A DNA stretch of 63,085 bases. Source: an uncultured Clostridia bacterium (GTDB lineage: Bacteria > Bacillota > Clostridia > Christensenellales > Borkfalkiaceae). Numbering within the stretch: the stretch's first letter is position 1; the number at the start of each line of letters is the position of its first letter. The notes beneath the pieces were generated by a model. It was not told the DNA's origin. It searched no databases and was given only the letters and a program-made list of their open reading frames with translations. A program made the translations under genes and the position numbers. Below are positions 26,217-34,453 of this stretch, one piece after another. Location of the stretch: the NCBI GenBank assembly GCA_944354535.1, contig CALVPY010000011.1, positions 1 through 63,085 on the forward strand, in the 5' to 3' direction.

Positions 26217-26245
26217 TTGCTTTTTTTGCGCAGAAATGCTATCAT
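26217..26245 (+). promoter_or_regulatory. Promoter of rpmB
   Basis: TTGCTT (26217-26222), 17-bp spacer, TATCAT (26240-26245). The leader to the ATG at 26319 is about 65 nt. Confidence 0.6.
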
Positions 26246-26318
26246 ATTGCCATTGATGACCGCGCGGAGGCTTTCCGCGTGCAAAATTCGTGGAATAGAC
26301 CCATCGGAGGTGGAGATC

Positions 26319-26507
26319 ATGTCGAGAGTATGCAGTGTGTGCGGAAAGGGCCAGACGTCGGGCAACAACGTCAGCCACTCCAACCGCAAGACCCGCAGGA
26401 CGTTCCAGGCAAACGTGCAGAAGGTTTCCTACGTCAAGGACGGCAAGGTCGTCAATGACTACGTCTGCGCAAGATGCCTCAAGAGCAACAAGATCGAGCG
26501 CGTATAA
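26319..26507 (+). CDS. rpmB: 50S ribosomal protein L28
   Basis: 62 residues starting [11 protein letters not shown] at 26319 after SD GGAGGTGG; an upstream in-frame extension is not conserved and is rejected. The pattern [15 protein letters not shown] and the C-terminal [13 protein letters not shown] identify L28. Four cysteines (two CxxC pairs) make it the zinc-binding form. It is a monocistronic plus-strand gene opposite asp23, the usual Firmicutes arrangement. Confidence 0.97.
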   Translation: MSRVCSVCGKGQTSGNNVSHSNRKTRRTFQANVQKVSYVKDGKVVNDYVCARCLKSNKIERV

Positions 26508-26538
26508 GCCCTTTCGTTGCTTTTTCAACCGAGAAATG

Positions 26539-26565
26539 CGGTCTCCTTTCGGGAGACCGTTTTTT
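26539..26565 (+). terminator. Terminator of rpmB
   Basis: CGGTCTCC-TTTC-GGGAGACCG followed by six T. Confidence 0.92.
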
Positions 26566-26581
26566 CGCGCTCTTTTCCCTC

Positions 26582-26610
26582 TTGACAACCGCCCCGTTTC
26601 GCGCTAAACT
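26582..26610 (+). promoter_or_regulatory. Promoter of rarA
   Basis: TTGACA (26582-26587), 17-bp spacer, TAAACT (26605-26610); SD GGGAGGA then the ATG at 26629. Confidence 0.75.
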
Positions 26611-26628
26611 TATATCGGGAGGACAACT

Positions 26629-27960
26629 ATGAGCTATCAGCCGACCATCTTCGAACAGCCCTCTTCCGAACCGCTCGCCGCCCGCCTGCGCCCGCGCGAT
26701 CTCGACGAATTTTTCGGGCAGGAGCACCTTCTCGGCAAGGGGAAGGTGCTGCGCCGCATCATCGAAAACGACCAGGTGGGCTCCATGATCTTCTGGGGCC
26801 CGCCCGGCGTGGGGAAAACGACGCTCGCCCGCATCATCGCGCGGAGGACGAAAGCGAAGTTCATCGACTTTTCCGCCGTGACGAGCGGCATCAAAGAGAT
26901 CAAACAAGTGATGAACGAGGCGGAAAACGCACGAAGATTCGGCGAAAAGACCATCCTCTTCGTCGACGAGATCCACCGCTTCAACAAGGCGCAGCAGGAC
27001 GCATTCCTGCCCTATGTCGAAAAGGGCAGCATCATCCTCATCGGCGCGACGACGGAGAATCCCTCCTTTGAAGTCAACGGGGCGCTGCTTTCGCGCTGCA
27101 AGGTGTTCGTCCTGCAGGCGTTGAAGCAGGAAGACCTCGTGAAACTCTTGAAACACGCTCTTTCGGACGAGCGCGGCTTCGGCGGACAGCTCATCACGAT
27201 CGAAGAGAGCGCGCTGGAGCTTGTCGCCGCCTTTGCGAACGGGGATGCGCGAAGCGCCCTCTCCACGCTCGAGATGGCGGTCCTCAACGGCGACGTGGAC
27301 GAAAAGGGCGCCGTCACCGTAACGGACGAGACCATCGAACAGTGCACGTCGAGAAAGTCCCTTCTCTACGACAAGACGGGCGAGGAGCACTACAACCTCA
27401 TCTCGGCGCTGCACAAGTCCATGCGCAATTCCGACCCCGACGCCGCCGTCTACTGGCTGGCGCGCATGCTGGAAGCGGGCGAAGACCCCATCTACATCGC
27501 CCGCCGCGTGACCCGCTTTGCCTCGGAGGACGTGGGGCTTGCCGACCCGCAGGCGCTGCGCCTCTCTGTCGCCGCATTTGAAGCGTGCAGGCTCATCGGG
27601 ATGCCCGAATGCTCCGTCCACCTCACGGAAGCCGTCGTCTACATGTCGCTCGCCCCCAAGTCCAACGCCCTCTACATGGCGTACGAAGCGGCAAAAAAGG
27701 ACGCTTTGACCATGCTCGCAGAGCCCGTGCCCCTCGTCATCCGCAACGCGCCCACCAGGCTCATGAAGGAGCTCGACTACGGCAAGGGCTATATCTATGC
27801 GCACGACACCGAAGATAAGCTCTCTTCGATGCAGTGCCTGCCCGATTCCCTTGCCGGAAAGACGTACTACCGCCCCACCGAGGAAGGACGAGAGGCTGCG
27901 TTCAAGGAGCGCCTCGAAGAGATCAAGGCATGGAAAAAAGCCCACGTCCCGAAAAAATAA
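26629..27960 (+). CDS. rarA: Replication-associated recombination protein A (RarA/MgsA), AAA ATPase
   Basis: 443 residues, normal for the family. The N-terminus (PLAARLRPRDLDEFFGQEHLLG), Walker A GPPGVGKTTL, Walker B LFVDEIHRFNKAQQDAFLP and sensor GATTENPSFEV are typical. The C-terminal oligomerisation domain includes YWLARMLEAGEDPIYIARR and DYGKGYIYAHD. RarA acts at stalled replication forks as a tetramer related to clamp loaders. It is a single plus-strand gene convergent with the M19 dipeptidase operon. Confidence 0.95.
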   Translation: MSYQPTIFEQPSSEPLAARLRPRDLDEFFGQEHLLGKGKVLRRIIENDQVGSMIFWGPPGVGKTTLARIIARRTKAKFIDFSAVTSGIKEIKQVMNEAENARRFGEKTILFVDEIHRFNKAQQDAFLPYVEKGSIILIGATTENPSFEVNGALLSRCKVFVLQALKQEDLVKLLKHALSDERGFGGQLITIEESALELVAAFANGDARSALSTLEMAVLNGDVDEKGAVTVTDETIEQCTSRKSLLYDKTGEEHYNLISALHKSMRNSDPDAAVYWLARMLEAGEDPIYIARRVTRFASEDVGLADPQALRLSVAAFEACRLIGMPECSVHLTEAVVYMSLAPKSNALYMAYEAAKKDALTMLAEPVPLVIRNAPTRLMKELDYGKGYIYAHDTEDKLSSMQCLPDSLAGKTYYRPTEEGREAAFKERLEEIKAWKKAHVPKK

Positions 27961-27964
27961 GAAC

Positions 27965-28044
27965 GCGCCCGCCGCGGCTGCTGCCGCGGCGGGCGCAATA
28001 AAGATCGGCGCGGCGGCTTGCCATAAAAGGCAAGCCGCCGCGCC
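27965..28044. terminator. Two strong GC hairpins between convergent genes
   Basis: A 14-bp stem (27965-27978 with 27983-27996) and a 16-bp perfect stem (28007-28022 with 28029-28044) fill the gap between the rarA and dipeptidase stops. Neither has a real T-run, so they may act as a bidirectional barrier or as a repeat element. Confidence 0.55.
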
Positions 28045-28061
28045 TTCCGTATTCTCCGATA

Positions 28062-28991
28062 TTATCCGCACACCGTGCGGAACACCCGCAAAAAGTTATC
28101 CTTTGCGATCTTCTCGGTGACGCGCGCCCCGAACTCCCGTTCAAAGTCGGAAAGCAGCTGCGGCACATCGGCGGGAGAGCGCAGAAATGCGTTCTCGGGG
28201 ATGCCGTCGAAATCGCTCCCGAGCGCGAGAACGTCCTCGCCGCCCGCATTCAGGATGGCCTTCGCATGGGCGAGCGCTGCCGCCCGCTGCCCCTCTTTCG
28301 ACTTATCTTCGGAAAGAAAATCGGCGCAGAAATTGAGCCCGATGACGCCGCCGCTCTCGGCGATCGCCCTGATCTCGTCGTCCCGTAAATTGCGCGGGCA
28401 GTCAAAAACGGACGCGGCGTCCGAATGGCTCGCCACGAAGGGGGTATCTTTCAGCACTTCCTTCACGTCCCGCACCAACGCGTCGCTCCCGTGCGAGACG
28501 TCCACGATCATATGGAGCTCCTTCATGTGCTGCACGACGGAAACGCCGAATTCGGTGAGCCCCCGCGCCCCTTCGCGCGCATTGGGGAGGGCGTCCGCCC
28601 CCGTGTAGTCGGAAAGATTGGGATAGCCCAGCCTGTTCGCAAAGTTCCAGGTGAGCGTCATCATGCGCACGCCGCGCGCATAAAATTCGTCGAGCTTTTT
28701 CAAGTCCCCTTCGATGGCGGCGCCCTCTTCCACCGTGAGTACGGCGTTCACCGCATTCTCTTTGAGGTCGGAAAACCGCCCCACGCGGTTGAGCCCGTAT
28801 TCTTTGCACCAGCCGTCGAACTTATCGAACGCGGAAAGGGCGCGGCGATAGAGCGAGCCGTCGGGCTGAAACAAAAACGCCGCAAAACACTGTAAATAGC
28901 ACCCGCCCGCCTTGTGCCGCTCGAAGGTCGCCTGCAAGTTCCCCTCCGCAGTCAGCGTGTCGCAGTGCATATCGCAATACCGATACTTCAT
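28062..28991 (-). CDS. Membrane dipeptidase family (peptidase M19)
   Basis: 309 residues. The metal-binding start CDMHCDT (His9, Asp11), the bridging acidic residue in VEEGAAIEG, the His in VSHGSD, and SHSDA, together with NLRDDEIRAIAESGGVIGLNF, identify the renal dipeptidase/M19 family of binuclear zinc dipeptidases. There is no signal peptide, so the enzyme is cytoplasmic. It overlaps thiN by 4 bp (ATGA), the third gene of rpe-thiN-pepM19. Dipeptide turnover is likely; the natural substrate is unknown. Confidence 0.92.
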   Translation of the reverse strand: MKYRYCDMHCDTLTAEGNLQATFERHKAGGCYLQCFAAFLFQPDGSLYRRALSAFDKFDGWCKEYGLNRVGRFSDLKENAVNAVLTVEEGAAIEGDLKKLDEFYARGVRMMTLTWNFANRLGYPNLSDYTGADALPNAREGARGLTEFGVSVVQHMKELHMIVDVSHGSDALVRDVKEVLKDTPFVASHSDAASVFDCPRNLRDDEIRAIAESGGVIGLNFCADFLSEDKSKEGQRAAALAHAKAILNAGGEDVLALGSDFDGIPENAFLRSPADVPQLLSDFEREFGARVTEKIAKDNFLRVFRTVCG

Positions 28992-29593
28992 ACCGCCTCC
29001 TCATCGATCATGATGAGCACCGTCCCCTCGGAGAGCAGATACGCTTCGTCCTCGAGGGCGATGTTGGAGATGCCGCGCGTCGTCCCGTAGCACAGCTCAA
29101 GCTCGTGCAGGGGATATTTGAGCCCGCCGCTCTCCTTGACGCACACGTCGCCCCCGAAGGGCAGCACGGAGAGCGTCTTCCCTTTGCAGCCGTCGAGGGA
29201 GATGAGCCCCTCGCCCGCAAAGATGCGCGAATAGTTGGTGATCATCTCGGCGCGCACGCCCTTTTTGTGCGCGGCATAGAGAAGGTGTAAATTTCCGAGG
29301 AAATGATCCTCCCGCGCCCCTCCTCCGCCGTAGATGGTGATGCTCGCCGCCCCCGCCGCGATGGCACGGTGCAGGGCGATCTCGCCGTCCGTCTCGTTCT
29401 TTTCGGAAGGATAGATCTCTTTGGGCGCAGGGGTCGGAATGACGCCGAGCGAATCGAAATCCCCGAGGTTCTCGTCGATGCGCACTCTGTCCTTCGCCCA
29501 CTTATACGCCCCGTCGCAGCAATAGACGTAAGCCCCCTCTGCCGCAATGACGCCGCGATAAGGTTCCCCGTTAAGTAAGATGACCGCTTTCAT
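28988..29593 (-). CDS. thiN: Thiamine pyrophosphokinase
   Basis: 201 residues from the ATG at 29593, which overlaps the rpe stop (ATGA). A longer open frame upstream lies within rpe in another frame and is spurious. The family signatures are YCCDGAYKWAK, the catalytic NLGDFDSLG, KNETDGEIAL and YGGGGAREDHFLGNLHLL. The enzyme transfers pyrophosphate from ATP to thiamine. Firmicutes frequently place it directly after rpe, often downstream of rsgA and prkC. Confidence 0.94.
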   Translation of the reverse strand: MKAVILLNGEPYRGVIAAEGAYVYCCDGAYKWAKDRVRIDENLGDFDSLGVIPTPAPKEIYPSEKNETDGEIALHRAIAAGAASITIYGGGGAREDHFLGNLHLLYAAHKKGVRAEMITNYSRIFAGEGLISLDGCKGKTLSVLPFGGDVCVKESGGLKYPLHELELCYGTTRGISNIALEDEAYLLSEGTVLIMIDEEAV

Positions 29594-30249
29594 TCTCCCC
29601 TCAGCCTCGCAATGGTCGCCTTCATGTCGCTCGAACGGAACACCGTGCTCCCCGCGACGATGACGTTCGCACCCGCGGAGATGACGTCCTTCACGTTCTC
29701 TTCCGTGATGCCGCCGTCCACTTCGATATCGAGTTCGGGCTTGCCCGCACGGATGCAGAAGGAGCGCAGCCGTTCGATCTTTTTCAGCGTCTCGGGGATG
29801 AAGCGCTGACCGCCCCTGCCGGGAAATACGCTCATGAGGAGCAGCATATCGGCATCCTCCACCGCATCGAAGATGCGCTCGACGGGCGTATCGGGATTGA
29901 TGACCGCGGAAGCCTTCATTCCGAAGCTCCTGATAAGGCGCAGCACCTGCACCATGTTCTCGCGGCACACTTCCGCATGGACGCTCACCAGACCGGCGCC
30001 CGCCTGCGCAAACCCTTCGAGCCGCGTTTCCGGCCGCAGAACCATTAAGTGACAGTCGAGCGGAAGGGAGGTGTACGGGCGGATATGACGGACCATCTGA
30101 TCGCCGAAGGTGATGGCCGGCACAAAATTTCCGTCCATCACGTCGCAGTGGATATAATCTGCCCCGTTTTCTTCGAGTTTTTTGACCGTCTCGCCCATGC
30201 GGGCGAAGTCTCCCGCCAGGATGGACGGTGCAACTTTGACTTTTAGCAT
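29590..30249 (-). CDS. rpe: Ribulose-phosphate 3-epimerase
   Basis: 219 residues, TIM barrel. Diagnostic motifs are VAPSILAGDF, YIHCDVMDGNFVPAITFG, LDCHLMV, SVFPGRGGQRF and LDIEVDGGITEEN, with the conserved metal-binding His and catalytic Asp residues. It interconverts ribulose-5-phosphate and xylulose-5-phosphate in the pentose phosphate pathway. First gene of a three-gene overlapping operon; the SD is a modest GAGGG. I found only a weak TATAGT-type -10 upstream. Confidence 0.96.
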   Translation of the reverse strand: MLKVKVAPSILAGDFARMGETVKKLEENGADYIHCDVMDGNFVPAITFGDQMVRHIRPYTSLPLDCHLMVLRPETRLEGFAQAGAGLVSVHAEVCRENMVQVLRLIRSFGMKASAVINPDTPVERIFDAVEDADMLLLMSVFPGRGGQRFIPETLKKIERLRSFCIRAGKPELDIEVDGGITEENVKDVISAGANVIVAGSTVFRSSDMKATIARLRGE

Positions 30250-30355
30250 GATCAGCCCTCAAACTATATTGCGGCAAACACCGCTTTTTACGGCATTTCG
30301 CCGATTTTTATCGATACGCAACCCACATCGGGTCTCTGAAAGCCTTGCTTTACGG

Positions 30356-30871
30356 CTCTTCCTTATTCCCGTGATTTTCCAAGTAACTCGCCCTTAATTG
30401 CCCGCAGGCTCCTCCTCGTCGCCGCAAAGCCCGTTTCGCCCGCCGCTCGCTTCCCTCGCGGCTTGCTTCCCTCGGCTTGCGGCTCCTCTTCCCAAAAACC
30501 TTGCTCCGCAATGTTTTCGGGAGCCCTTTTTGACATCGTCGTCGCTCCGCGGCCTAAGCCCCACTGAAACTCCCGCCTCAAAACTATTCCTTACTTTCCT
30601 GTTCTTTGAGGTAACTCGCCCTCAATTGGCCGCAGGCGCCGCCTCGTCGCCGCAAAGCCCGTTTCGCCCGCCGCTCGCTTCTCTCGCGGCTTGCTTCCCT
30701 CGGCTTGCGGCTCCTCTTCCCAAAAACCTTGCTCCGCAATGTTTTCGGGAGCCCTTTTTGACATCGTCGTCGCTCCGCGGCCTAAGCCCCACTGAAACTC
30801 CCGCCTCAAAACTATTCCTTACTTTCCTGTTCTTTGAGGTAACTCGCCCTCAATTGGCCGCAAGCGCCGCC
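30356..30871. repeat. 228-bp tandem repeat containing copies of the rlmN 3' end
   Basis: The last ~60 bp of rlmN (30812-30871) recur almost exactly at 30584-30643 and in diverged form at about 30356-30415. The ~170 bp between them are repeated as well, so the period is 228 bp. The minus-strand frames starting MRREFQWGLGRG, one in each unit, have no consistent ribosome-binding site and are repeat-derived. No terminator was seen downstream of rlmN other than possible structure within these units. Confidence 0.88.
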
Positions 30872-31861
30872 GATGTCGTTTCCCATGCTGCGGCGGAGGG
30901 TCGCCGAAATGCCCTCTTTTTCGAGCATCCCCAAAAAGCGGTAGGCGTCCTTTTCCGTCACCGTCTTCAAGGAACGCTCCTTGACCTCGTTGAGGCGGAT
31001 GAGATTGACATGGCAGGGCCGCCCTTTCAAAAGCGCCGCAAGGGCGTGGGCGTGCTTTTCGTCGCTGTTTTCGCCGCCGATGAGGCTGTATTCGAAGATA
31101 TACCGTCTCCCCGTCTCTTTGAAATACACGTCGCACGCGTTCAGGATGTCGGCGATCTTGTAGGCGTTCGCAACGGGCATGGTGCGGGCGCGCTCCTCGT
31201 CTGTCGAGGCGTGCAAAGAGACCGTCAGATTGAGCGGGATGCCCTCCTTTGCAAAGGCGAGCATCCTGGGCACGAGGCCGCACGTCGAAAGGCTGACATT
31301 GCGCGCGCTGATGTGGATGCCGCCCTCCATCGTGAGAAGGCGTAAAAATCTGACGACGTTGTCGTAATTATCGAAGGGTTCGCCGCTGCCCATGAGCACG
31401 ACGTTGTGCACGGCGCGGTCCTTGAGCGTGCCGCCCTCCGCGCGGTTGACGACAAGGATCTCGGAAAGGATCTCCCCCGCCGTCAGGTTGCGGATAAGCC
31501 CGTTTAAGGTAGAAGCGCAGAACTTGCACCCCATGCGGCAGCCAACCTGCGTCGAAACGCACTGCGTCGCGCCGTATTTATACTGCATGAGGACGCCCTC
31601 GATGAGGTTGCCGTCCGCAAGGGCGAAGAGGTATTTCTTCGTGCCGTCAGAAGAGGTGAACACCTCCCGGATGCGCACGGGCTCGTCTTCGAAGCGCTCC
31701 AAAAGTTTTTCGCGTAAGGAGGCGGGGACGGGAAGTTCGGAAAGCTTCTTCCCCTGCATGAGCCCCTGAAAGATCTGTTTGGCGCGGAACTTCTGTTCGC
31801 CGTACTCGAGGACGAGCGCTTCCAATTCTTGGGGCGAGAAATCCTGCAAGATCTCCTTCAT
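30812..31861 (-). CDS. rlmN: 23S rRNA (adenine2503-C2)-methyltransferase RlmN
   Basis: 349 residues, a radical SAM enzyme. The cluster motif CRMGCKFCAS is preceded by QVG, and the methyl-carrying and resolving Cys regions (STCGLVP; the C-terminal GGACGQLR) are present. QALVLEYGEQKFRAKQIFQ-type N-terminal sequence matches the family. It methylates A2503 of 23S rRNA and A37 of some tRNAs. Last gene of the yicC-to-rlmN operon; its start overlaps the rsmB stop (ATGA) and it has SD AGGAGG. Its 3' end is the source of the downstream tandem repeat. Confidence 0.96.
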   Translation of the reverse strand: MKEILQDFSPQELEALVLEYGEQKFRAKQIFQGLMQGKKLSELPVPASLREKLLERFEDEPVRIREVFTSSDGTKKYLFALADGNLIEGVLMQYKYGATQCVSTQVGCRMGCKFCASTLNGLIRNLTAGEILSEILVVNRAEGGTLKDRAVHNVVLMGSGEPFDNYDNVVRFLRLLTMEGGIHISARNVSLSTCGLVPRMLAFAKEGIPLNLTVSLHASTDEERARTMPVANAYKIADILNACDVYFKETGRRYIFEYSLIGGENSDEKHAHALAALLKGRPCHVNLIRLNEVKERSLKTVTEKDAYRFLGMLEKEGISATLRRSMGNDIGGACGQLRASYLKEQESKE

Positions 31862-33084
31862 GCCTTCCTCCTGAGTTTTGCGACGTAAAACCCCGCCCCG
31901 AAGGCGGTATCGGGCAGAAACTGCAGCCCGTACTTCGTCCTCTCATGCGGGAGCGGGCAGTCCGCCGCACACACTTCAAATGCGGGATGCGCCTTCAAAA
32001 ACGCCCCCACGATATGATCGTTCTCCTCCCGGAGGAGAGAACACGTCGAATAATACAAATGCCCGCCCGCCTTCACATAGCGCGAACAGTTCCAAAGGAT
32101 GGCGCGCTGCGCCGCGTTGAGACTTTCTAAGCCGCCTTCCTCTTTGTGGAGGGCAAGGTCGGGGTTCTCCGCCAGCGTGCCGAGCCCGGAACAGGGGACG
32201 TCGCACAAAACGCCGTCAAATGCGTTTTCCCATTCGGGGCGGAAGACAGAGGAATCGCCCGTCTCCGCCCTCACGTTCTCCGCACCCATGCGGGCGCAGT
32301 AACTTTGGATGAGCGCCGTGCGGTGCGCGTGCAGTTCAGAGGCCGTCACGCGGGCGCACTTCCCGGAAAGCAGCACGCTCTTTCCGCCGGGCGCCGCGCA
32401 GGCGTCGAGCAGCTCTTCGCAGGGCTCCACGACCGAACAGATGGCGACGGACCCCACCGACTGAAAGGTGTAGTCCCCGCGATCGAACCCTTCGTCGCGC
32501 ACGAAATGCGGGAAGATATAAACGTGCGGGAAGGGCGTCTCTTCATGCGGGCGGGAAAGATAGTTCTCCTCCCCGCGCACGAAGCGCACGGTGACGCCGC
32601 AGCTCTTTGCAAACAGGATACTCTCCGCCCGCGCCCCGTACTCCTTCAGAATACGGCGGACGGCAAACAGCGGATAGTTGGAGCGGACGGCAAGCCCTTC
32701 CTCGCCTTCGGGAAGAGTGACCTTGCCTTCGTCGAACTTGCGCAAAAAGGCATTGACAAAGCCCGCCATGCCGCCTTTGCCGAGCTTTTTTATAAGCTCC
32801 ACGGCGGTATCTGCAACGTAGTAGCGCGGCTTTTCGAGATAGATAAGGTTATAAAGTGCAATTTTTAAGAGCACGCGCACGCTCTGCTTGGGCGACTTTT
32901 GGGCAAACGCCGCAATGCAGCGGGAAAGATATTGCTCATGCTCCAGAACGCCATACACCGTTTTGACGGTGCGGGCGCGATTGATCTCTTCGAGGTCAGT
33001 GCCCGAAAGAGCGAGTTTGAGCCGCGCCCCCTCGCCGTACACCTTCAAAAGGACGCGGTACGGGTCATAAAACGGGTTGGTCAA
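31858..33084 (-). CDS. rsmB: 16S rRNA (cytosine967-C5)-methyltransferase RsmB
   Basis: 408 residues. The N-terminal NusB-like RNA-binding domain (LLKIALYNLIYLEKPRYYVADTAVELIKK) precedes the methyltransferase domain with the SAM loop LDACAAPGGKS, the catalytic-loop CDVPCSGLGTL and YSTCSLL. It overlaps the fmt stop by 20 bp, so translation is probably coupled; no strong SD is visible. This follows the standard def-fmt-rsmB-rlmN order. Confidence 0.94.
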   Translation of the reverse strand: MTNPFYDPYRVLLKVYGEGARLKLALSGTDLEEINRARTVKTVYGVLEHEQYLSRCIAAFAQKSPKQSVRVLLKIALYNLIYLEKPRYYVADTAVELIKKLGKGGMAGFVNAFLRKFDEGKVTLPEGEEGLAVRSNYPLFAVRRILKEYGARAESILFAKSCGVTVRFVRGEENYLSRPHEETPFPHVYIFPHFVRDEGFDRGDYTFQSVGSVAICSVVEPCEELLDACAAPGGKSVLLSGKCARVTASELHAHRTALIQSYCARMGAENVRAETGDSSVFRPEWENAFDGVLCDVPCSGLGTLAENPDLALHKEEGGLESLNAAQRAILWNCSRYVKAGGHLYYSTCSLLREENDHIVGAFLKAHPAFEVCAADCPLPHERTKYGLQFLPDTAFGAGFYVAKLRRKA

Positions 33085-33988
33085 AACGCATCCCCTCTTT
33101 GAGTTTATTGCCGTTGAGGAAGTCGCGGACGCTCATCCTCTTGCCGCCTGCGGGCTGTACTTCCGCAACGCGCACCGCCCCTTCCCCGCACTTTATCACG
33201 AGCCCGCCCTTGGGAGTCGCCGAAAGCACGGTGCCGAAGGGAGCATCGCTCTCCGTTTTTTCCTCGGAAGCGAAGTAGAAGTTGAGCATATGCCCGTGGC
33301 AGGTGCCGAAAGCAAGCGGCGCAGGCGAAAGCCCGCGGATGAGGCAGGAAACTTCGCGCGCGCTCTTTGCAAAGTCCACCTGCGTGCGCACGACTTTTTT
33401 GCACACAAAGCCCTCGCCCTGCGGCGTGAGCGAAACATCCCCTTCGAGGATGCGCCGCACCGCCTTGACGATGAGCTCCGCACCCAGCGAAGAGAGCCGT
33501 TTTGCAAGCGCATCCGCCGTGTCCTCGTCATAGACGGGGCAGCGCTCCTGCAAGAAGATGTCGCCCGTATCGAGGCCGATATCCGTCTTCATGATGGTAA
33601 CGCCCGTCTCGCGGCAGCCGTCCATGATGACGCGCGGAATGGGCGCCGCACCGCGGTAGGAAGGGAGCAGGCTCGCGTGTACGTTCCATACGCCCATCGG
33701 GTAGAGATCGAGCACTTCCTGCGTCAAAATTTGCCCGTAAGCGCAGGTGACGAGCAGCGCCCCGCCCGCCTGAAAGAGGACGGAGGGATCGCGCTTTAAG
33801 CTTTCGGGCTGCAGCACGGGAATGCCGAGCGCGAGCGCCGCCTGCTTGACGGGGGGCGGCGTTAAAATGCCCTTTCTGCCCTGCGGGCGGTCGGGCTGCG
33901 TCAGAACGGCGGCGACGCCGAACGCGGAATGCAGCTTTTCAAGGGGAAAGACGGCAAAGTCGGGCGTCCCCGCAAAGATGAGCTTCAT
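33065..33988 (-). CDS. fmt: Methionyl-tRNA formyltransferase
   Basis: 307 residues. The formyltransferase domain shows MKLIFAGTPDFAV, VTCAYGQIL, the catalytic NVHASLLPSYRGAAPI and the DTGDIFLQE loop, and the C-terminal OB-like tRNA-binding domain follows. It formylates initiator Met-tRNA. Its start overlaps the def stop by one base (TGATG). Confidence 0.96.
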   Translation of the reverse strand: MKLIFAGTPDFAVFPLEKLHSAFGVAAVLTQPDRPQGRKGILTPPPVKQAALALGIPVLQPESLKRDPSVLFQAGGALLVTCAYGQILTQEVLDLYPMGVWNVHASLLPSYRGAAPIPRVIMDGCRETGVTIMKTDIGLDTGDIFLQERCPVYDEDTADALAKRLSSLGAELIVKAVRRILEGDVSLTPQGEGFVCKKVVRTQVDFAKSAREVSCLIRGLSPAPLAFGTCHGHMLNFYFASEEKTESDAPFGTVLSATPKGGLVIKCGEGAVRVAEVQPAGGKRMSVRDFLNGNKLKEGMRFDQPVL

Positions 33989-34443
33989 CAGTCCTCCTCG
34001 TCGTACACGCGCACAGCCTTATCGATATAGATGATGCCGTCGAGATGGTCTATTTCATGGCAGACGGCGCGCGCAAAGAAGTCGTGCGCGACGAGCGAGC
34101 AGCGGTTGCCCTTCCTGTCTCTATACACGATCTTCACTTTGGAAGGGCGGGTGACGACCCCCTCCTTCCCGCGTACGGAAAGGCAGCCTTCGGGGCCCGT
34201 CTGCTCCCCCTTCTGCCACACGAACACGGGGTTGATAAACTCAAAAAACCCCTCTTCGACGTCGACGACGACGGCGCGCACGGGCACCCCCACCTGCGGG
34301 GCGGCGAGCCCTGCGCCCTGCGCCTTCTTCAACGTCTCCTTCATGTCGTCGAGGAGCACCCAAAGCTCCTCGTCGAACTTTTCCACGGGCGCGCACGTTT
34401 CGCGCAGCACCTTGTCTCCCAATTGCACGATCTCGCGGATCAT
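33988..34443 (-). CDS. def: Peptide deformylase
   Basis: 151 residues with the three family motifs: GLAAPQVGV, EGCLSV (metal-binding Cys) and HEIDHLDG (metal-binding His and catalytic Glu). Type 1 enzyme by length. It removes the formyl group from nascent chains and is placed between priA and fmt as in many Clostridia. SD GAGGAGA. Confidence 0.97.
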   Translation of the reverse strand: MIREIVQLGDKVLRETCAPVEKFDEELWVLLDDMKETLKKAQGAGLAAPQVGVPVRAVVVDVEEGFFEFINPVFVWQKGEQTGPEGCLSVRGKEGVVTRPSKVKIVYRDRKGNRCSLVAHDFFARAVCHEIDHLDGIIYIDKAVRVYDEED

Positions 34444-34453
34444 AGTCTCCTCC

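Noticed and set aside
28988-30277. A 429-codon minus-strand frame that contains thiN as its end
   Set aside because: Its first half overlaps rpe in another frame and makes no recognisable protein. The true thiN start is the ATG at 29593, overlapping the rpe stop.
30363-31345. Short minus-strand frames and a 315-codon plus-strand frame in the rlmN-associated repeats
   Set aside because: The same frames recur in each 228-bp unit, they lack consistent SD sites, and the plus-strand frame runs on as antisense to rlmN. They are by-products of the tandem duplication.
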